From Streptomyces cellostaticus (GTDB lineage: Bacteria; Actinomycetota; Actinomycetes; Streptomycetales; Streptomycetaceae): DNA of 64,000 nucleotides. The position numbers and the translations under genes are program-made. Shown here piece after piece: positions 1 through 7,994 of the stretch. The first letter of the stretch is position 1. The number at the start of each line of letters is the position of its first letter. The stretch is taken from assembly GCF_023630175.1 (NCBI RefSeq), contig NZ_JALLIN010000021.1:58619-122618 (forward strand). The letters run 5' to 3'. A model generated the notes under the pieces. The model was not told where the DNA came from. It was given only the letters and a program-made list of their open reading frames with translations, and searched no databases.

Positions 1-472
1 GCGTGATGTCCTCGCCGGTGCGGCCGTCGCCGCGGGTCGCCGCGCGCGTGAGGCGGCCGTTCTCGTAGGTGAGGTTCACGGCGAGGCCGTCGACCTTCAG
101 CTCGCACAGGAAGTGGTACTCCTGCTCGCCCAGTTCCCTGGCGACGCGGTCGGCCCAGGCGGCGAGCTCGTCGTCGTTGAAGGTGTTGTCCAGGGACAGC
201 ATCCGCTCGCGGTGCTCGACCGCGGTGAACTCCGTCGCGTAGGACCCGGCGACCTTCTGGGTCGGCGAGTCCGGCGTGCGCAGCTCCGGGTACCGTTCCT
301 CCAGCGCCTCCAGGCTCCTCAGGAGCCGGTCGAACTCGGCGTCGCTGACGACCGGGGCGTCCTTCACGTAGTACCGGAAGCGGTGCTCCTCGATCTGCTC
401 GGCGAGCTGCGCGTGCTTCTCCCGTGCCTCGGCGGGCACCGCCGTCTCCGCCTGCTGCTTGTCGCCGGCCAC
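1..472 (-). CDS. ligA: NAD-dependent DNA ligase LigA, N-terminal part (runs off window)
   Basis: This is the first ~157 residues of the NAD+-dependent DNA ligase, which seals nicks in replication and repair. The visible part covers the Ia domain (RYYVKDAPVVSDAEFD, the NAD-binding tyrosine region near residues 34-45) and the start of the adenylation domain, including CELKVDGLAV, where the lysine is the AMP-accepting residue of the family. The rest of the gene lies left of base 1. The GTG start at 472 was chosen because GGGAGG lies just upstream and the encoded VAGDKQQ start precedes the conserved helix. It lies 15 bases downstream of the stop of the MetE-like gene, so the two are probably co-transcribed. 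Confidence 0.95.
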   Translation of the reverse strand, partial: MAGDKQQAETAVPAEAREKHAQLAEQIEEHRFRYYVKDAPVVSDAEFDRLLRSLEALEERYPELRTPDSPTQKVAGSYATEFTAVEHRERMLSLDNTFNDDELAAWADRVARELGEQEYHFLCELKVDGLAVNLTYENGRLTRAATRGDGRTGEDIT

Positions 473-487
473 CGTGTCGTCCTCCCG

Positions 488-1489
488 TTACTCTGGGTTG
501 TCCGCGAGGGATCTCGCCGCCCGGACGCAGTGGGCGAGCACCTGGCGTGCGTACGCGGGAGAAGCGCCCGCGAGACCGCATGCCGGGGTGACCGTGACCG
601 CTTCCGTGAGCAGCCCGGGGCGCAGCCCCAGCCTGCGCCACAGCGTCCTGACACCCATGACGCTACCGGCAGGGTCCGACAACGGGCCGTCCGTGCCCGC
701 CACGACACCGGCGAACAGGCGGATGCCGGCCTCCACGGCCTCACCCACGGCGTCGTCGTCACGTTCGGTGAGGAGCGAGGCGTCGAAGGAGACGGCGTCG
801 GCACCGGCCCGGCGCAGCAGGGCGAACGGCACGTCGGGGGCGCAGGAGTGGACGGCGACCGGGCCGTCGCCGTGCGCCGCGATCACGTCCCGCAGCGTGG
901 CCTCGACGACCTGCCGGTCCACGGCCCGGTGGGTGCGGTAGCCGCTGGCGGTCCGCACCCGGCCGCTCAGCACGGCGGTGAGCGAGGGCTCGTCGAGCTG
1001 GAGCACGAGCCGGGCGCCGGGGACGCGGCGCCGCACCTCGGCGAGGTGCAGCCGCAGCCCCTCCGCCAGCGAGGCGGCGAGGTCGCGGCAGGCGCCCGGG
1101 TCCGACAGCGCGGCCTCCCCGTTCCGCAGTTCCAGGGCGGCGGCCAGGGTCCACGGCCCGACGGCCTGCACCTTGAGGTCGCCCCGGTGGCCCTGGGTGA
1201 ACTCCTCCAGCGCGTCGAGGTCCTCCCCGAGCCATGACCGGGCCCGGCTGGTGTCCCGGCCCGGCCGGTCGCCGAGCCGCCAGCCGCTGGGCTCCACGCG
1301 CGCGTACAGCTCGACCAGCATGCCGGCGGTGCGCCCGATCATGTCCGCGCCGGGCCCGCGCGCGGGCAGCTCGGGCAGGAACGGAAAGTCCTCGAAGCTG
1401 CCGGTGACGGTCCTGGCTGCCTCCCGGGCGTCGCTGCCGGGCATCGAGCCGATCCCGGTGGCCCCACCGAAGCGAATGTTCTCGTCCAC
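488..1489 (-). CDS. Single-domain MetE-like (core methionine synthase) protein
   Basis: A 333-residue protein resembling only the C-terminal catalytic barrel of cobalamin-independent methionine synthase (full MetE is about 750 residues). It begins with GATGIGSMPG, has a LDEPSL motif where MetE has its DEP substrate motif, and an HSC (HxC) plus a later PACGLAG cysteine, matching three of the usual zinc ligands. That suggests an intact zinc-thiolate methyltransferase site; the N-terminal domain needed for methyl-THF polyglutamate handling is absent. The GTG start at 1489 precedes the conserved start region; longer in-frame extensions read as proline/arginine-rich non-coding sequence. It is immediately upstream of ligA and probably in one operon with it. 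The methyl donor is unknown; a small corrinoid or C1 carrier is possible but not shown. Confidence 0.85.
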   Translation of the reverse strand: MDENIRFGGATGIGSMPGSDAREAARTVTGSFEDFPFLPELPARGPGADMIGRTAGMLVELYARVEPSGWRLGDRPGRDTSRARSWLGEDLDALEEFTQGHRGDLKVQAVGPWTLAAALELRNGEAALSDPGACRDLAASLAEGLRLHLAEVRRRVPGARLVLQLDEPSLTAVLSGRVRTASGYRTHRAVDRQVVEATLRDVIAAHGDGPVAVHSCAPDVPFALLRRAGADAVSFDASLLTERDDDAVGEAVEAGIRLFAGVVAGTDGPLSDPAGSVMGVRTLWRRLGLRPGLLTEAVTVTPACGLAGASPAYARQVLAHCVRAARSLADNPE

Positions 1490-1857
1490 GGAGTGAAGCC
1501 TAAGGGCTGTCCCGTGATCTCCCATGGGTCGGTGCACGGCGGCGGACGCGGTGCGTCGCAGGGCGGAGGGCCGTCCTCGTACCGGGCGTGTTCGGGCCGT
1601 CCGAGGACGCGGCGAGGTGCCGTGGCCGGCGTCGTGCGCCCGCCGGGGATCGCGGGACGGTCCTTGGTGCCGCGCCGGTCGGGGTCCGCCCGTCGAGGAG
1701 CGGCGTGCGGTGGGTGCTCCCGGCGTGCCCGCCGGAAGCCCCCGTACTGGGTCCCGGGCTTCCGGCGGGTGCGGCGAGCGTGCCCGCCGGGCGCCGCGAC
1801 GGCGCGAACCCGGGCCGGCGCGGCACTGGTCGGCGTCACGCCCCGGGTGGCCGGCGG
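1490..1857. other. 368-base gap with a 14-bp inverted repeat (1728-1741 / 1756-1769)
   Basis: No open frame here has convincing codon use. The arms CCCGCCGGAAGCCC and GGGCTTCCGGCGGG are perfectly complementary around a 14-base loop. The structure lies about 90-130 bases downstream of the SDR stop on the minus strand, so it is probably the terminator of the LOG-SDR pair, although there is no U-tract. The right-hand promoter of the MetE-like/ligA operon must lie between the hairpin and 1489. Confidence 0.6.
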
Positions 1858-2547
1858 TCAGCGGCCCGGACGCACCGTCAGGTCGTTGATCTCCGCGTCC
1901 CGCGGCAGGTCCAGGGCGGTCAGGATGGTGGTCGCCACCGACTCGGGGTCGATCCACCGTGCGGCGTCGTACTCCTTGCCCTCCTGGTGGTGGACCTTGG
2001 CCTGCATGGGGCTGGCCGTACGCCCGGGGTAGACGGAGGTGACGCGCACACCGTTGCCGTGCTCCTCCTGGCGCAGGGAGTCCGCCAGCGCCTTCAGGCC
2101 GTGCTTGGAGGCGGCGTACGCGGACCAGCCGGCGTGGGCGTTCAGGCCGGCGCCGGAGTTGACGAAGATCACGTGGCCGCGGGCGGCGCGGAGCTGGGGC
2201 AGGAAGTGCCGGGTCAGCTCGGCGGGGGCGATCAGGTTGACGTTGAGCTGGTGGCGCCAGGACTTGGGGGTCAGCTCACCGACCTCGCCGAGGTCCACGA
2301 CTCCGGCGACGTGCAGGAGCGAGTCGACCCGTTCCGGCAGCGTCTGGTGGGAGAAGGCCCAGGAGAGCTTGTCGGGGTCGGCGAGGTCGCCCACCAGCGT
2401 GCGCGCCCCGGGGAACTCGGCCGCCAGTTCCTTGGCGCGGCCCGCGTCGCGCGCGTGCAGGACGACGTCGTCCCCGCGCGCGTGCAGACGGCGGGCGACG
2501 GCCGCGCCGATGCCGGAACCGGCCCCGGTGATCACATGAGTAGCCAT
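1858..2547 (-). CDS. Short-chain dehydrogenase/reductase
   Basis: A 229-residue classical SDR: TGAGSGIG near the N-terminus is the TGxxxGIG cofactor-binding motif, and YAASK is the catalytic YxxxK with an upstream serine (NSGAG). The substrate cannot be read from the sequence. The start MATHVITGAG at 2547 places the first beta strand directly at the N-terminus, as usual; an ATG three codons upstream (2556) is an alternative. The stop codon of the LOG-like gene is only 16 bases upstream, so the two form an operon. The ending TVRPGR is typical of short actinobacterial SDRs. Confidence 0.92.
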   Translation of the reverse strand: MATHVITGAGSGIGAAVARRLHARGDDVVLHARDAGRAKELAAEFPGARTLVGDLADPDKLSWAFSHQTLPERVDSLLHVAGVVDLGEVGELTPKSWRHQLNVNLIAPAELTRHFLPQLRAARGHVIFVNSGAGLNAHAGWSAYAASKHGLKALADSLRQEEHGNGVRVTSVYPGRTASPMQAKVHHQEGKEYDAARWIDPESVATTILTALDLPRDAEINDLTVRPGR

Positions 2548-2563
2548 GTCCGCCATGCTCGCA

Positions 2564-3103
2564 TCAGCAGGCGGCGGGTGACCGCTCGAGGTGGGCCAGG
2601 GCGTCCGCGGGCTCCTCGGCGAAGAACATCAGCTCGGCGAGCGGACGGGGCAGGAAGCCCTCCTCGTCCATGCGGCGGAACTGCTGCCGGAGGCCGTCGT
2701 AGAAACCGGCGGTGTTCAGCAGCACCACCGGCTTGTCGGTGCGGCCGTGCTTCTTCAGCTCGAGGATCTCGGTGGCCTCGTCCAGCGTCCCCGTGCCACC
2801 CACCATGATCACCACCGCGTCGGCCTTCTCCAGCAGCAGCCTCTTGCGCTCGGCGAGGTCGGCGGCGATCACCATCTCGTCGGCGCCGGGGCGCGCCTTC
2901 GCCACGAGGAAGTCCACGGAGACGCCCAGCAGCCTGCCGCCCGCCTCCTGCACGCCGTCGGCGACGACCTTCATCAGGCCGACGTCGGAGCCGCCCCAGA
3001 CCAGGGTGTGACCGGCCTTGCCGAGCCGTTCCGCGAACTCGCGGGCGGGCCGGGTGTAGCGCTCGTCGAGGTCGGCGGCGGAGAGGAAGACGCAGACGTT
3101 CAT
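2564..3103 (-). CDS. LOG-family (TIGR00730) nucleoside-monophosphate phosphoribohydrolase-like protein
   Basis: A 179-residue Rossmann protein of the LOG/lysine-decarboxylase-like superfamily, whose characterised members release cytokinin bases from riboside 5'-monophosphates. GGSDVGLM and the catalytic RK (AERKRLLL) are present; the usual PGGxGTxxE phosphate-binding motif appears as VGGTGTLDE, so the first proline is replaced by valine. The ATG start at 3103 (MNVCVFLS) begins at the first strand of the fold; the longer open frame to 3691 runs antisense through the DUF427 gene. It is co-directional with the SDR gene. The physiological substrate in this organism is not known. Confidence 0.9.
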   Translation of the reverse strand: MNVCVFLSAADLDERYTRPAREFAERLGKAGHTLVWGGSDVGLMKVVADGVQEAGGRLLGVSVDFLVAKARPGADEMVIAADLAERKRLLLEKADAVVIMVGGTGTLDEATEILELKKHGRTDKPVVLLNTAGFYDGLRQQFRRMDEEGFLPRPLAELMFFAEEPADALAHLERSPAAC

Positions 3104-3154
3104 GGCCTCCACCGTACGCGGGAAGAAGTCCGGGCCCCCGGGCGCTGTCCCGGT

Positions 3155-3487
3155 ATGACCCGAGGACACACGATCACCATCGAACAGGGTGCGCGGCGCG
3201 TGCGCGCGGTGCACGGCGGCCAGGTGCTGGCGGAGACCGACCGGCCCCTGCTGCTGCGCGAGACGGGCTGTCCGGTGCGGTACTACATCCCCGCCGAGGA
3301 CGTCCGGCTCGAACTGCTGACGCCGTCCGGCACCCACACCGTCTGCCCCTTCAAGGGCACCGCCTCCTACTGGTCGCTGCCGGACGCGCCCGACCTGGTC
3401 TGGGCGTACCCGGACCCGAAACCGGACGTGGCCGCGATCAAGGACCATCTGTGCTTCTACGAAGTGGAGGAAGTCGAAGAAACGTGA
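3155..3487 (+). CDS. DUF427 family protein
   Basis: A 110-residue protein with the DUF427 pattern: a short beta-rich chain containing YYIPAEDVR, then PFKGTASYWS and a terminal DHLCFYEVEEVEE segment. The family is widespread in actinobacteria and fungi and its biochemical role is not established. The ATG at 3155 starts MTRGHTITIEQG. It is divergent from the LOG gene with a 51-base gap between the start codons, so both promoters must lie there. It is followed by the palindromes at 3486-3550. Confidence 0.88.
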   Translation: MTRGHTITIEQGARRVRAVHGGQVLAETDRPLLLRETGCPVRYYIPAEDVRLELLTPSGTHTVCPFKGTASYWSLPDAPDLVWAYPDPKPDVAAIKDHLCFYEVEEVEET

Positions 3488-3550
3488 CTCTTCACGACAC
3501 CGACGTGTCGTGACCGGTGAGTCCCTGCCCGTGCGGCAGTCTGCACGGGC
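3486..3550. promoter_or_regulatory. Two stacked inverted repeats in front of the alpha/beta hydrolase
   Basis: The arms TCACGACAC (3492-3500) and GTGTCGTGA (3505-3513) are exactly complementary around CGAC, and are bracketed by GACTC (3486-3490) and GAGTC (3519-3523). A second perfect repeat, GCCCGTGC (3527-3534) and GCACGGGC (3543-3550), ends directly at the ATG at 3551 and occupies the place where a ribosome-binding site would be. The first repeat looks like a TetR-type operator or a DUF427 terminator; the second could fold over the start codon. Confidence 0.6.
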
Positions 3551-4330
3551 ATGGACAAGAAGACGACTTCCCGCGACGGCACCTCCCTCGCGTACCGAGT
3601 GATCGGCCGGGGGCCGACGGTGATCCTGGTGAGCGGCGCGATGTCCACCGGTGGCACCGTGGCGCCCCTGGCGCACCGGCTCGCGGACCACTGCACGGCC
3701 GTCGTCTACGACCGCCGGGGCCGCGGTGAGAGCGGTGACACGGCGCCGTACGCGGTGGAGCGCGAGGTCGAGGACCTGGCCGCGCTGATCGACGCGGTGG
3801 GCGGCGCGGCGGGTCTGTTCGGGGTCTCCTCGGGCGGCGCGCTGGTGATCGAGGCGACGGCGAGCGGCCTGCCGGTCCGTCAGGCCGCCGTGTACGAGGT
3901 GCCGTTCGCCGACTTCCTGGACGGCGGCGCCGGCAAGCGGGCGTACACCGAGCGTCTGCGCGCGGCGCTCTCCGAGGGCCGCCGCGGGGACGCGGTGGAG
4001 CTGTTCCTGCGGCTGACGGGCCTCGGCGAGGAGACGATCCGCAGCGCGCGCGAGTCACCGATGTGGGCCGGCATGGAGTCCGTCGCGCCCAGTCTGGCGT
4101 ACGACGACGCGGTCCTGGGCGACGGAGTGCTGCCCGGGGAGCGGCTGGCCGCGGTCTCCGTGCCGCTCCTGTCGGTCGCGGGCGGCGCGAGCCCCGGGTG
4201 GATGCGCGAGGCGGCCGAGGCGGTCGCCCGGACCGTGCCCCGGGGCACGTACCGCGCCCTCGAGGGCCAGACCCACGCCGTGGAACCGGAGGTACTGGCG
4301 CCGGTCCTGGCGGAGTTCTTCAGCGGCTGA
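3551..4330 (+). CDS. Alpha/beta hydrolase
   Basis: A 259-residue cytosolic alpha/beta-hydrolase fold protein. GVSSGG is the nucleophile elbow with serine, YDRRGRGESGD is the strand-4 oxyanion region, and EGQTHAVEPE carries the catalytic histidine near the C-terminus. The acid residue probably lies after strand 7. The substrate is not evident; homologues are usually annotated as generic hydrolases. No Shine-Dalgarno is visible before the ATG at 3551; the bases immediately upstream form the right arm of a hairpin, so translation may be leaderless or structure-controlled. Confidence 0.92.
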   Translation: MDKKTTSRDGTSLAYRVIGRGPTVILVSGAMSTGGTVAPLAHRLADHCTAVVYDRRGRGESGDTAPYAVEREVEDLAALIDAVGGAAGLFGVSSGGALVIEATASGLPVRQAAVYEVPFADFLDGGAGKRAYTERLRAALSEGRRGDAVELFLRLTGLGEETIRSARESPMWAGMESVAPSLAYDDAVLGDGVLPGERLAAVSVPLLSVAGGASPGWMREAAEAVARTVPRGTYRALEGQTHAVEPEVLAPVLAEFFSG

Positions 4331-5116
4331 GCGGGTTCCTCACCGGCCGGCCCGTGCGGACGGGAAACGGGTCCGGCCCGGTGGGGCGGTGCTCCGGACC
4401 CGTCCCCGCCCCCGGACCGCCGCCCGGACCAGCCCCCGCCCCCCGGGGCCACTGCCCGGACCAGCCCCCGCCCCCCGGGGCCACTGCCCGGACCCCGTCC
4501 CCCCGGCACCGGCCCGGACGGCCTGGAGCCCTCCCCTGCGGGCCGGATCGCGCCGGGGCCCTCCCCGGCACCCGCCATGGCCTCCCCGGTCCGCCCGCCG
4601 AGGTGCGCCGGGAGGGGCCGCACGGGCCCTCCCGGAGCCGTTCCGCCGGGGCGGGGACGGCTTCCCGCGGGAAGGCCCCCGGTTCCGGCCCCCTGCCGAG
4701 GCCGTCCGGACTCCGTCTCCTGGGGTGGGTCCGGGCCCCGTGGCGGCCGTCCCCGGACCCACCCCGGGTGCGCGCCGGCGGCGTGTGGGGTCGTCGCCGG
4801 CAGGCACCCCTCGGAACGCCCCGCGCGGCCGGGCCGCTTCTGCCGCGTGGGCGGGGATCGGTGGGAGACCTGCGGTTTCTCCCTGCCGAGAGGGTGGTGA
4901 CCGGGCGGAAGGAGCGCGCCCGGACGCCTGTGGACGAGCATCGGTGAGTGACGGCGCATGGTCAACGCCCGGCGTCCCCGCCCGGGCCCCGGTGTGAACG
5001 AACCGCGTACGGCTGTGAACACCGCGCCGCTTACCGCTGGTAGCATCACGGCGCCCTCGGCCCGCCCGCGGTCCGGGAAGTGAATGTTCACGGCGGAGCG
5101 TAGGGAGGCTCCCTTG
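4331..5116. other. Long GC-rich gene-free stretch
   Basis: About 790 bases with no gene I can support; open frames on both strands are proline/arginine-rich and overlap each other. It contains a 32-bp tandem repeat (annotated separately), two TGTGAAC copies at 4993 and 5014, and TAGCAT at 5041-5046, which could be the -10 of the promoter for the downstream HTH gene. Confidence 0.6.
4422..4492. repeat. 32-bp direct tandem repeat, two full copies plus part of a third
   Basis: The unit begins GCCCGGACCAGCCCCC. Full copies start at 4422 and 4454 and a partial third at 4486. It is a simple C-rich minisatellite without spacers, likely arising by slippage or unequal recombination. Confidence 0.85.
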
Positions 5117-6049
5117 GTGAAAGCACGGCCCGGCGGACCGGACGCGGAGGCACGGCTCACCGAGGCGCTGCGCACGGGCCCCTTCGCGCTGGCCCTGCGG
5201 ACGGCGCTGACGGCCCGCGGGCTGGCACTGCACCGGGTGCGGCACCGACTGGAGCAACGCGGCGTCAGCGTGGGTGTCACCAGCCTGAGTTACTGGCAGC
5301 GCGGCGTCCGCCGGCCCGAGCGGCCCGAGTCGCTGCGGGCGGTGACCGCGCTGGAGGAGGTGCTGGAGCTGCCGGAGCACGCCCTGACCCGGCTCCTCGG
5401 ACCGCGCGCGCCGGCCGACCCGCCGGTGGCACGGCCGTTCAGGATGCTGGTCGGCCCGGACTCGGCGCTGGAGCGGCTGCTCGCCGAGCTGGAGGCACCG
5501 AGCGACGGCGGGCTGCACACCGTGCTGCAGTACGAGCGGGTGCGGATCGATGCCGAGCGCCGGCTGGCCAGCCGCGAGGCCGAGCACGTGGTGCGGGCGC
5601 ACCGGGACGGCACGGACCGCTACGTCGCCATCCACTGCGGCGAGACCGGCTGCGACACCGGGCGGATGCGCGTGGTGGGCCTGGAGAACTGCCGGGTCGG
5701 ACGGGTGCGCCGCGCGCAGGAGGCGGGCATGGTGGCCGTGGAGCTGCTGTTCGACGCGCGGCTCGCGGCGGGCGAGACGGCGGTGCTGCGGTACCGCTTC
5801 GAGGACGGCACCGGCGAGCCCAGCCAGGAGTACTACCGGGGTTTCAGCTACGCGGGCGGCGCCTACGTGCTGCAGGTCGCCTTCGACCGGGCGGCGCTGC
5901 CGGTGCGGTGCCGCCGGTTCGGGCGGCCCACGGTGCAGGCGCCGCCCGAGTTCCGGGGCGACCTCACACTGAACGCGCACGCCACGGTGCACATCGTGGA
6001 GCCCGAGATCCGCCCCGGGCACGTGGGCGTGACCTGGGACTGGGAGTAG
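5117..6049 (+). CDS. Putative XRE-like DNA-binding protein with uncharacterised C-terminal domain
   Basis: A protein of about 310 residues. Residues ~15-80 read like an XRE-type helix-turn-helix: a first helix, then a recognition region SLSYWQRGVRRPERPESL, then helices ending at a leucine-rich EVLELPEHALTRLL. The remaining ~220 residues form a beta-rich domain I do not recognise (GGLHTVLQYERVRIDAERR..., CGETGCDTGRMR) with two cysteines and conserved-looking aromatic residues near YYRGFSYAGG. I chose GTG 5117 because GGGAGG lies eight bases upstream; ATG 5084 and TTG 5114 are in-frame alternatives. It is monocistronic and ends 28 bases before the convergent mnmA stop. The regulatory target is unknown. 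Confidence 0.75.
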   Translation: MKARPGGPDAEARLTEALRTGPFALALRTALTARGLALHRVRHRLEQRGVSVGVTSLSYWQRGVRRPERPESLRAVTALEEVLELPEHALTRLLGPRAPADPPVARPFRMLVGPDSALERLLAELEAPSDGGLHTVLQYERVRIDAERRLASREAEHVVRAHRDGTDRYVAIHCGETGCDTGRMRVVGLENCRVGRVRRAQEAGMVAVELLFDARLAAGETAVLRYRFEDGTGEPSQEYYRGFSYAGGAYVLQVAFDRAALPVRCRRFGRPTVQAPPEFRGDLTLNAHATVHIVEPEIRPGHVGVTWDWE

Positions 6050-6077
6050 GCCCGGGCCGTCGGTCCCTCAGCGGCTC

Positions 6078-7202
6078 TCAGGCCACGGGGGCCTCGGCCC
6101 GCACCGTGGTCGCGATCGTCGCCGAGCCGACCACGCGGGTGCCGTCGTACAGCACGATCGCCTGGCCGGGGGCGACGCCCCTGACCGGCTCGGTGAACGA
6201 GACCTCGAGCGTGCCGCCGGCGAGTTCCGCCCGCACCTCGCTCTCGCCGCCGTGGGCCCGGAGCTGGGCGGTGTAGGTGCCCGGGCCGGCCGGGGCGGTA
6301 CCGCACCAGCGCGGCCTGACCGCAGTCAGGGCGGTGACGTCCAGGGCGGCGGCCGGGCCGACGGTCACGGTGTTGTTCACCGGGGAGATGTCGAGGACGT
6401 AGCGCGGCTTGCCGTCGGGGGCCGGGGTACCGATCCGCAGGCCCTTGCGCTGGCCGATGGTGAAGCCGTAGGCGCCCTCGTGGGACCCGACGACCGCGCC
6501 GGACTCGTCGACGATGTCGCCCTCGGCCCTGCCGAGCCGGTCGGCAAGGAAGCCCTGGGTGTCGCCGTCGGCGATGAAGCAGATGTCGTGCGAGTCCGGC
6601 TTCTTGGCGACGGCGAGGCCCCGGCGCTCGGCCTCGGCGCGGATCTCGTCCTTGGTGGTGACCGTGTCGCCGAGCGGGAACAGCGCGTGGGCGAGCTGTC
6701 GCTCGTCCAGCACTCCGAGGACGTAACTCTGGTCCTTGGCCGTGTCGGACGCCCGGTGCAGCTCGCGGGAGCCGTCCTCGCGCGTGATCACCTGGGCGTA
6801 GTGACCGGTGCAGACGGCGTCGAAGCCGAGGGCGAGGGCCTTGTCGAGCAGCGCGGCGAACTTGATCTTCTCGTTGCAGCGCAGGCAGGGGTTGGGGGTG
6901 CGGCCGGCCTCGTACTCGGCGACGAAGTCCTCGACGACGTCCTCGCGGAAGCGGTCGGCGAGGTCCCAGACGTAGAACGGGATGCCGATGACGTCGGCGG
7001 CGCGGCGGGCGTCACGCGAGTCCTCGATGGTGCAGCAGCCCCGCGCGCCGGTGCGGAAGGACTGCGGGTTCGCGGAGAGCGCGAGGTGGACGCCGGTGAC
7101 GTCGTGCCCGGCTTCCACGGCGCGCGCGGCGGCGACGGCGGAGTCGACGCCGCCGGACATGGCGGCGAGGACGCGGAGGGGGCGCTGCGGGGTCTCAGTC
7201 AT
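6078..7202 (-). CDS. mnmA: tRNA-specific 2-thiouridylase MnmA
   Basis: A 374-residue enzyme that thiolates U34 of tRNA(Lys/Glu/Gln), using sulfur relayed from a cysteine desulfurase. AMSGGVDSAVAA is the PP-loop ATP site; NPCLRCNEKIKF carries the first catalytic cysteine and DSHDICFI the second, as required for the disulfide relay. GYTxxQRKGL appears as GFTIGQRKGLRIG. Length matches the family. The ATG at 7202 begins MTETPQRPLRVLAAMSGG. A cysteine desulfurase lies 1 kb upstream on the same strand and may supply its sulfur; the amidase and the TPP-like RNA are inserted between them on the other strand. Confidence 0.96.
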   Translation of the reverse strand: MTETPQRPLRVLAAMSGGVDSAVAAARAVEAGHDVTGVHLALSANPQSFRTGARGCCTIEDSRDARRAADVIGIPFYVWDLADRFREDVVEDFVAEYEAGRTPNPCLRCNEKIKFAALLDKALALGFDAVCTGHYAQVITREDGSRELHRASDTAKDQSYVLGVLDERQLAHALFPLGDTVTTKDEIRAEAERRGLAVAKKPDSHDICFIADGDTQGFLADRLGRAEGDIVDESGAVVGSHEGAYGFTIGQRKGLRIGTPAPDGKPRYVLDISPVNNTVTVGPAAALDVTALTAVRPRWCGTAPAGPGTYTAQLRAHGGESEVRAELAGGTLEVSFTEPVRGVAPGQAIVLYDGTRVVGSATIATTVRAEAPVA

Positions 7203-7295
7203 AACCCTTCCAGGGTACGGGGCCGCGGGAACCCCGGCCGCCGTGCGTCCGTTGACGATCACGGCGGACGGGGCAGACTCGAGGCGGGGGTGGCC

Positions 7296-7949
7296 ATGAC
7301 CGACACGGACCGGCAGCCGGGGCGGCGGGCGCTGCTCATCGGCGGGCTGGCGGCCGCCGTGGGCACGGCCGCGCTGGCCCGGGAGGAGCTGTCCCACCTC
7401 TGGTGGCGGCTGCCCGGGGTGGAGAAGCCGCGGGTGGCCGGGGCGGTGGACTTCCGCGGCGCGCGCTGGACGGCGGCGGACCCGGCGAACTACCGCCGGG
7501 CGGACCGCCCGGACGACTACCCCGTCGACCGCGTCGTCGTCCATGTCACCCAGGGCGGCCACCAGAGCGCCGTGCGGGCCTTCCAGGACCCGGCGCACGG
7601 CGCCGCGGCGCACTACATCGTGCGCCGGGACGGCCGGGTCACCCAGCTCATAAGGGAGCTGGACGTGGCGTTCCACGCCGGCAACCGGGAGTACAACGAG
7701 CGCAGTGTCGGCATCGAGCACGAGGGCTTCGTGGAGGACGCCTCGTCGTTCACGGACGCTATGTACGCCGCTTCGGCGCGGCTGACGGCCGCGATCTGCG
7801 CGCGCTACGGGATGCCCGTCGACCGGGAGCACGTCATCGGGCACTCCCAGGTGCCGGGGACGGATCACACGGATCCGGGGCGGCACTGGGACTGGAAGCG
7901 CTACATGGGGCTGGTGCGGCAGGCGAGCCGGGGCCTGGAAAAAATCTAG
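7296..7949 (+). CDS. N-acetylmuramoyl-L-alanine amidase (Amidase_2/PGRP fold)
   Basis: A 217-residue exported zinc amidase that would cleave peptide side chains from peptidoglycan. The N-terminus RRALLIGGLAAAVGTAA is a probable twin-arginine-like signal segment or anchor. The catalytic domain (residues ~70-205) shows VVVHVTQGG with the first zinc histidine, HAGN, SVGIEHEGF, and HVIGHSQVPGTDHTDPG with further zinc ligands. Start ATG 7296 was chosen; GTG 7290 is two codons upstream. It is divergent from mnmA, leaving 93 bases for two promoters. Its stop is directly followed by the structured RNA region. Confidence 0.92.
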   Translation: MTDTDRQPGRRALLIGGLAAAVGTAALAREELSHLWWRLPGVEKPRVAGAVDFRGARWTAADPANYRRADRPDDYPVDRVVVHVTQGGHQSAVRAFQDPAHGAAAHYIVRRDGRVTQLIRELDVAFHAGNREYNERSVGIEHEGFVEDASSFTDAMYAASARLTAAICARYGMPVDREHVIGHSQVPGTDHTDPGRHWDWKRYMGLVRQASRGLEKI

Positions 7950-7960
7950 ATTCTGCCCCT

Positions 7961-7988
7961 TTTTGACCGATACGAGAAGTTCTATCCT
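7961..7988 (+). promoter_or_regulatory. Candidate promoter for the TPP-like RNA
   Basis: TATCCT at 7983-7988 fits an actinobacterial -10. TTTTGA (7961-7966) gives a 16-base spacer; TTGACC (7963-7968) would give only 14, so the -35 is weak. The RNA could instead be released from the amidase mRNA by processing. Confidence 0.4.
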
Positions 7989-7994
7989 GGGGGC

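Noticed and set aside
3492..3513. Simple terminator for the DUF427 gene
   Set aside because: Not fully excluded, but the additional outer arms and absence of a U-tract make an operator equally likely, so it is kept as a regulatory site rather than called a terminator.
4422..4492. CRISPR-like array
   Set aside because: The 32-base units are contiguous without spacers and there are no cas genes; the same applies to the 15- and 82-base repeats.
4340..6022. 560-codon minus-strand frame across the gap and the HTH gene
   Set aside because: It lies opposite a plus-strand gene with a good ribosome-binding site and reads as low-complexity Arg/Pro/Gly.
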